Assembly (NCBI RefSeq): GCF_012939995.1
Contig: NZ_SPMZ01000043.1
Coordinates: 1 to 39,928, forward strand
Source: Candidatus Competibacter phosphatis
GTDB taxonomy: Bacteria; Pseudomonadota; Gammaproteobacteria; Competibacterales; Competibacteraceae
Length of the DNA stretch: 39,928 nt
Direction of reading: 5' to 3'
In this document: positions 36,100 through 39,928 of the stretch, piece by piece
How the letters are laid out: every line of letters begins with the position of its first letter
How positions within the stretch are numbered: the stretch's first letter is position 1
Position numbers and translations under genes: made by a program
The notes under the pieces: model-generated
Told to the model about the DNA's origin: nothing
Databases searched by the model: none
The model's input: only the letters and a program-made list of their open reading frames with translations

Positions 36100-38103
36100 T
36101 CACGGCGGATCGGAATCGACCGCCTCGGCGAACCGCCAAGCGTTCTTGCCGGCTCGCTTGGCGGCGTACATGGCGGCGTCGGCCTGCCGCAGCAGCGTCA
36201 TCGCCAGTTCGAGACTGTCCGGCGATTCCGGCCGATACACGGCGATCCCGACGCTGGCCGTCACCATACCGATCGCCTCTCCCAGCGGCACCGGCTCCGC
36301 CAAGCATTCGATGATCTTCCGCGCCACGGCGCTCGCGCCGTCGATGTGTTCGAGATCGGGCAAAACCACCGTAAACTCATCGCCGCCCAGGCGCGCCACG
36401 GTATCGGTGGCACGCACGCAACGTTGCAGGCGCTCGGCGATGTGCCGAAGCAATTCATCACCCATATCGTGACCGAAAGTATCGTTCACCGCCTTGAAAC
36501 CATCCAGATCGACCAGCAACAGCGCCAGCAACCGCCGCCGCCGCCGCGCCTGCTTTAAACCCTTACGCAGATGTTCGAAGAACAGATTGCGGTTGGGCAG
36601 GGAGGTCAGGCTGTCAAAATTGGCCATCTGCCAGTTGCGCTTGCTGAATTCGGTCAGGGCGCGGGTACGCTCCGCCACTTCGGCTTCCAGCGCCTGGTCG
36701 TAATCTCGCAGCAGTGCCTCGGCCTTCTTATGGGTGGTAATGTCAACGGTGGTACCGCGATAGCCTAAAAACTCGCCATCTTCGTCGAACATGGGTAAAC
36801 CGCTATTGTGCGTCCAGGCCGACTGCTCCCGCCCCGGCAGGCGGACTCGCAACACCATGTGCCGGAACGGCCGCCGCTGTTGAATCGTCGCCCGCAGCGT
36901 GGCCAGATCGGTATCCTGTTCCTGCTGGATCACGTACTGGCTCCAGTGCCTCCGCAACTGTTCCTCCCGCACGGCGGCGATCCGGGCCAATTGCCCGCTC
37001 AACTGGTACAAACGGCCGCTGGCGTCGAACTCCCACAACAGATCATTGGATACTTCGACCAGATCGCGAAAGCGCACGATACTGGCCAACCGGGATTGGG
37101 AAACCGCGCCGGCCAACAAGCCGGACGCCACCATGGCCACCATCACCACTTGATACTGAAGCGCCCGCTCGGCCTGGCCGAACAACGTCACCATCGTCAC
37201 GATGCCCAATTCGTACAGCAGCACGACCACCAGGGTACCGCGGATACCACGGGTCGCCACGGTCCAGATCAGCACCGGCAGCAACAGCAGGGTCATGAAA
37301 GGATACGGTTGGTTCTGCCAGAAATGATATGGGATCCAGAACAAGCCTCCCAACAGCAGGATCGCCACCAAGCCTTGCAACAGCACCAGGCGCGTCGAAG
37401 GCGGATCGACCGCCACCCAGGATCTGGGCAGGCGCGGCGGTTCCCCCCGACCGAACTGCCGGGCCAGCGGCGCGGCGAAAATCAAGGCCAGCGGCGCAAA
37501 AATAACCACTCCGATAAAGTCGCCAACCCACCAACCCAGCATCGCCTGCGATAACGATGTTCGCGATGGCAGTAGGCCGGCGAAATTCAGAATCTGGGCA
37601 CCGATCAGCGCCGCGAACAGGGACCCACCGACGCCGGCGGCGAGGAAAACCGCGACCCGCTGCGGGTCGTTGAAATGCCACCTGCCATGGGAACGCGGAT
37701 CCGGATAACCCCGCAGGATGTGGGCGGCCACGGCGTAGCCGAGCGGAGGCACAAACACGCTGAGCAGATAATAAGGCCACTGTTCCCAGGACCAGAGAGA
37801 TAGACCGGCCAGCAAGGCAGCGCCAACCGGCAGGGGCAGCGCACACGCGCCATACTCCAGCAGAACGGCGAAGGTCAACCCGGCCGACGGATACCAAAGA
37901 CTGACCCCGCTGACAAGGTTCAGCGCGGTCGATACATGCCAGAAACCCACCCAGACTGCCACGTAAAGCAGCGCCAGCACCACCCTGCGAATTCGCAGGC
38001 GATTCACCACCGCCGATGGATTGGGTGTCGAGGTCGGAACCGCCATGCGAGTTCGCGGGCGATTCACTTCCGCAGCATTGTTCGTCCCCCTCGTCCCAGC
38101 CAT
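36100..38103 (-). CDS. MASE1-PAS-GGDEF diguanylate cyclase
   Basis: A 667-residue membrane enzyme that makes c-di-GMP from GTP. The N-terminal MASE1 sensor has about eight TM segments (residues 40-330), with the typical SGVSLWYPSAGLTFAVLLEYG. A PAS domain (about 345-458) and a short coiled linker follow. The GGDEF domain is intact (LGGDEF, 573-577), with VDLDGFKAVNDTFGHDMGD. An RxxD inhibitory site (Arg564-Asp567) stands five residues before GGDEF, so product inhibition is expected. The first 45 residues contain an imperfect duplication. A GGAGAAA-like ribosome site precedes ATG 38103. Confidence 0.92.
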   Translation of the reverse strand: MAGTRGTNNAAEVNRPRTRMAVPTSTPNPSAVVNRLRIRRVVLALLYVAVWVGFWHVSTALNLVSGVSLWYPSAGLTFAVLLEYGACALPLPVGAALLAGLSLWSWEQWPYYLLSVFVPPLGYAVAAHILRGYPDPRSHGRWHFNDPQRVAVFLAAGVGGSLFAALIGAQILNFAGLLPSRTSLSQAMLGWWVGDFIGVVIFAPLALIFAAPLARQFGRGEPPRLPRSWVAVDPPSTRLVLLQGLVAILLLGGLFWIPYHFWQNQPYPFMTLLLLPVLIWTVATRGIRGTLVVVLLYELGIVTMVTLFGQAERALQYQVVMVAMVASGLLAGAVSQSRLASIVRFRDLVEVSNDLLWEFDASGRLYQLSGQLARIAAVREEQLRRHWSQYVIQQEQDTDLATLRATIQQRRPFRHMVLRVRLPGREQSAWTHNSGLPMFDEDGEFLGYRGTTVDITTHKKAEALLRDYDQALEAEVAERTRALTEFSKRNWQMANFDSLTSLPNRNLFFEHLRKGLKQARRRRRLLALLLVDLDGFKAVNDTFGHDMGDELLRHIAERLQRCVRATDTVARLGGDEFTVVLPDLEHIDGASAVARKIIECLAEPVPLGEAIGMVTASVGIAVYRPESPDSLELAMTLLRQADAAMYAAKRAGKNAWRFAEAVDSDPP
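37981..38073 (-). repeat. Imperfect direct repeat in the MASE1-GGDEF 5' end
   Basis: Two 33-base copies (37981-38013 and 38041-38073) are offset by exactly 60 bases, with 27 of 33 positions equal. They encode related peptides (EVNRPRTRMAV and VVNRLRIRRVV) in frame before the first TM helix. This is a recent in-frame duplication. Confidence 0.6.
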
Positions 38104-38185
38104 GATTGGCGCTTTCTCCAGCAGGCATAATTCTATACGACTGTCAATAAAATTGTACTACAACCTGAGCCGATAGTACCGAAAC

Positions 38186-39022
38186 TCAGTAATGCTTGAC
38201 CGCATACAGCGTTTCGTCCCGCAGCACCGCGACCAGAACATCGCCCACCACCGTCGCCCAGCGCTCGCGACCAACCTCGTCGGCTAGCAAATCCTGGCGA
38301 ATCTCCACCTCCACATGCGGCAACCCGGCCGCGCCGCCGTGGGTATCCATGGTGAAACCGACTTCGCGCCCGGAATAGGGTTCGTTGTCGCCAACGCACA
38401 GTTCGGGATCGACGCGGAATCGGTCCAGCAACGGTCCAGCCAATCGTGAATCGCGGTTCCACAACACGCCGAGATGCCACGGACGACGAAACCCGTTCAT
38501 CGTCGGCGTAAAACTGTGAATGGCGATCAGCGCCGGTGCCCGGCCATGACCGTGTCGCCAGTGCTGCGCCAACATCTGGGTGATCGCCTGATGATAGGGC
38601 CAAAATACCTCGTTCACCCGCGCCTCGACGGCGGCATCGCCGAGCGCGCGGTTGCCGAGCACAAAGGTACCGTCACTGAGCTCGGCGATCGAAGTGGGGT
38701 CGCCGGGGGGACGGTTGCAGTCGATCACCAGCCGCGAGTAGCCGCACAACACCGCCGGTGCGTCCAACCGCGCCGCCAGTCGTCGGGTGACGCCGGCCGC
38801 GCCAATATCCCAGGCGATGTGCCTGGCCAGTTCCCCCTGTCCCAGGCCAAGCTGCTTCAGCGCGGCGGGCACCGCGTTGCTGGCGTGGTCGCAGACCAGC
38901 ACCAGTGGAAACCGACCATCTGGATTGACCACGGTAAACGGTGGCGGGTCCTTGGGACCGAGCAAGCAGGGAACCGGTGAAGGCGGAGGAACCGGTGAAG
39001 GCGGAGGAACGGGATCATTCAT
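38186..39022 (-). CDS. N-formylglutamate amidohydrolase family protein
   Basis: A 278-residue putative metal-dependent hydrolase of the FGase family. Recognised motifs are LVLVCDHASNAVP, HIAWDIGAAGV, SRLVIDCNRPP, ALIAIHSFTP and VEIRQDLL. Family members remove formyl or N-acyl groups from amino acids, some in histidine breakdown. No hut genes adjoin, so the substrate is uncertain. The first 25 residues are Pro-rich (PPPSPVP repeated) and come from an 18-base tandem repeat. ATG at 39020-39022. Confidence 0.88.
   Translation of the reverse strand: MNDPVPPPSPVPPPSPVPCLLGPKDPPPFTVVNPDGRFPLVLVCDHASNAVPAALKQLGLGQGELARHIAWDIGAAGVTRRLAARLDAPAVLCGYSRLVIDCNRPPGDPTSIAELSDGTFVLGNRALGDAAVEARVNEVFWPYHQAITQMLAQHWRHGHGRAPALIAIHSFTPTMNGFRRPWHLGVLWNRDSRLAGPLLDRFRVDPELCVGDNEPYSGREVGFTMDTHGGAAGLPHVEVEIRQDLLADEVGRERWATVVGDVLVAVLRDETLYAVKHY
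38970..39014 (-). repeat. 18-base tandem repeat in the amidohydrolase 5' end
   Basis: Two identical 18-base units (38970-38987 and 38988-39005; GGAACCGGTGAAGGCGGA on the plus strand) are followed by a partial third. They encode repeated Pro-Ser-Pro-Val residues in frame, so copy-number change would lengthen or shorten the N-terminus without a frameshift. Confidence 0.75.
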
Positions 39023-39557
39023 GGCAACACAGTCAAGCTCGGACGATGATAGGAATCGAGCGGTGGAAATCCACGGCGTGGCGGCGGGAGGTTGTCAACG
39101 TATTGTAACCCCGTCAAGGCGCGGCGTATTCTTGGCAACATCACAATTCGCAAGCCACGCGAAAATAGCAAAGACCCTTCGCATACCCCATCAACTCACC
39201 TCGCCCACCCGCCGCCATGCTGACCCCCGATCCTCCGCCGACCCCGCCTTCCCCGCCGCCAACCCCCTCGGGATCTATACGTTGATAGGAGCTTGAAATT
39301 GCTGGGTCGAGGTGCTACTGATCGGCGCATCCGGCTCGCGCAATAAACCAGCCTCACGGATCGCCGAAGCGCAATACGCCGTGGGTGGACAACGGATGAT
39401 GTTCGTCAATGACGGACCTGCACGGATCGAGTTGATTGCACTGAAAAGGTAGACGAACACACGATCCGTTGCACCCTCAACCACCCCGAAACCCTCTTCA
39501 TCGCCCATCTGGCGGATGATAAACGACGCCTTTTCCGCCCTGACCCAGTTCGCCCTT
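39023..39557. other. Gene-poor region before the IS element
   Basis: About 535 bases with no gene I can support. Short open frames exist on both strands around 39275-39508 but overlap each other and match nothing I know. It contains a C-rich tract (39224-39267) whose complement has four G-runs, and it ends at the probable IS terminus. Confidence 0.5.
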
Positions 39558-39928
39558 TGTACTGCCCCAAAAAAAGTCTTCCGGTTGCTAAGAGAGTATA
39601 GCGGCCACCTCGTTAGCCAAGACGGCAGCAGGGGTGCGATACTCCAAGCGGCTGTGTGACCGCTGCTCGTTATACCAGCGCTGGAACGCTGGCAACAGGG
39701 CCTTGAGGTCAGCCAGGGTATTGACCTCGTGGCGAAAGACGAACTCGTGCTTGAAGGTGCGGTTCAAGCGCTCCAGGATGCCCATGCCGCCGACCTGGGC
39801 CACGCGACAACGGACCCACTGCCCGATGCCCTGACAGACCTGCTGGAAGTGACCGGAGGTAAAGTCCGAACCGGCATCGCTCTGCACCAGGCGCGGTCCG
39901 GTAAGCCCCAGCGCCGATAACCGCCGAT
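39558..39928 (-). mobile_element. Insertion sequence end, partial
   Basis: The transposase end plus about 30 bases of non-coding DNA. The sequence TGTACTGCCCC at 39558 looks like an IS terminal repeat; the partner end lies outside the window, so the boundary is tentative. AT/GC composition does not change sharply here. Confidence 0.55.
39588..39928 (-). CDS. IS transposase, DDE/integrase-core C-terminal part
   Basis: The last 113 residues of a transposase with the retroviral-integrase (rve) core, cut by the right edge. The frame runs open to the edge, so the coding start is beyond it. Visible are the second catalytic Asp region (LVQSDAGSDFTSGHF), the third catalytic Glu (ILERLNRTFKHEF), and the typical C-terminal WYNEQRSHSRLEYRTPAAV. 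This resembles IS3-group OrfB or related IS481-type enzymes; the family cannot be fixed without the N-terminal half. The element probably inserted into gene-poor DNA right of the amidohydrolase gene. Confidence 0.85.
   Translation of the reverse strand, partial: RRLSALGLTGPRLVQSDAGSDFTSGHFQQVCQGIGQWVRCRVAQVGGMGILERLNRTFKHEFVFRHEVNTLADLKALLPAFQRWYNEQRSHSRLEYRTPAAVLANEVAAILS

Noticed and set aside
35383..36558. Plus-strand open frame of 391 codons
   Set aside because: Overlaps the recJ 3' half in another frame and the GGDEF gene on the other strand; no domain seen.
39275..39508. Minus-strand 77-codon frame and an overlapping plus-strand frame near 39320-39452
   Set aside because: They overlap each other, lack ribosome sites and resemble no known family, so neither can be supported.

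Overview
The window reads as chromosomal DNA of a Gram-negative, GC-rich gammaproteobacterium. Evidence: lipid A aminoarabinose (Arn) genes, a YajC-SecD-SecF operon, an outer-membrane-type beta-barrel protein, and an rpfE-type gene beside recJ as in Xanthomonas. A relative of the Competibacter group is possible, but no marker here proves it. No rRNA, tRNA, phage or CRISPR array was seen.

Layout. (1) 1-7528, minus strand: one tightly packed operon. It runs from a possible small exported peptide through a PmrA/QseB-like response regulator, a PmrB/QseC-like kinase, arnT, a 4-TM flippase subunit, arnB, arnC and the formyltransferase half of ArnA to the decarboxylase half, which is cut by the window edge. 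An 11-bp-periodic direct repeat (AATTAG-N5-AATTAG at 7575-7591) upstream resembles a PmrA box, so the two-component system probably controls its own operon and lipid A charge. (2) About 7600-12290: a conspicuously AT-rich island with a GT9 glycosyltransferase, a YbhN-like integral membrane protein and a GT39/PMT-like glycosyltransferase, all minus strand. Each is broken as assembled by one-base indels, nearly all in A or T homopolymers. (3) 12295-18020: mscS channel, a DUF2934 protein, a beta-barrel protein, isolated ureE-ureF, a 64-aa protein, and a PAS-like plus degenerate GGDEF protein. (4) 18095-26873: a small membrane protein, comF, a stand-alone DUF2126 protein, phosphoglucomutase, then yajC-secD-secF. 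(5) 26928-36085: a small membrane protein, a membrane-anchored response regulator with a long Ala-rich helical region, gamma-glutamyltransferase, alaC-hom, and rpfE-like-recJ. (6) 36100-39928: a MASE1-PAS-GGDEF diguanylate cyclase, an N-formylglutamate amidohydrolase, a gene-free stretch and the end of an IS transposase.

How it fits together. Left-hand genes modify the lipid A headgroup and probably respond to cationic peptides or metals. The neighbouring GT9-YbhN-GT39 cluster has the parts of a second, uncharacterised envelope lipid/glycan pathway, probably acquired horizontally. The right-hand two thirds is mainly housekeeping (protein export, sugar phosphate, alanine/threonine/methionine metabolism, DNA repair) with several signalling proteins between.

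Sequence quality. Frame breaks in the GT9, YbhN, GT39, degenerate GGDEF, comF and anchored response-regulator genes almost all fall in single-base runs. Removing or adding one base restores a convincing protein each time. I treat these as probable base-calling errors rather than decay, and give whole-gene coordinates.
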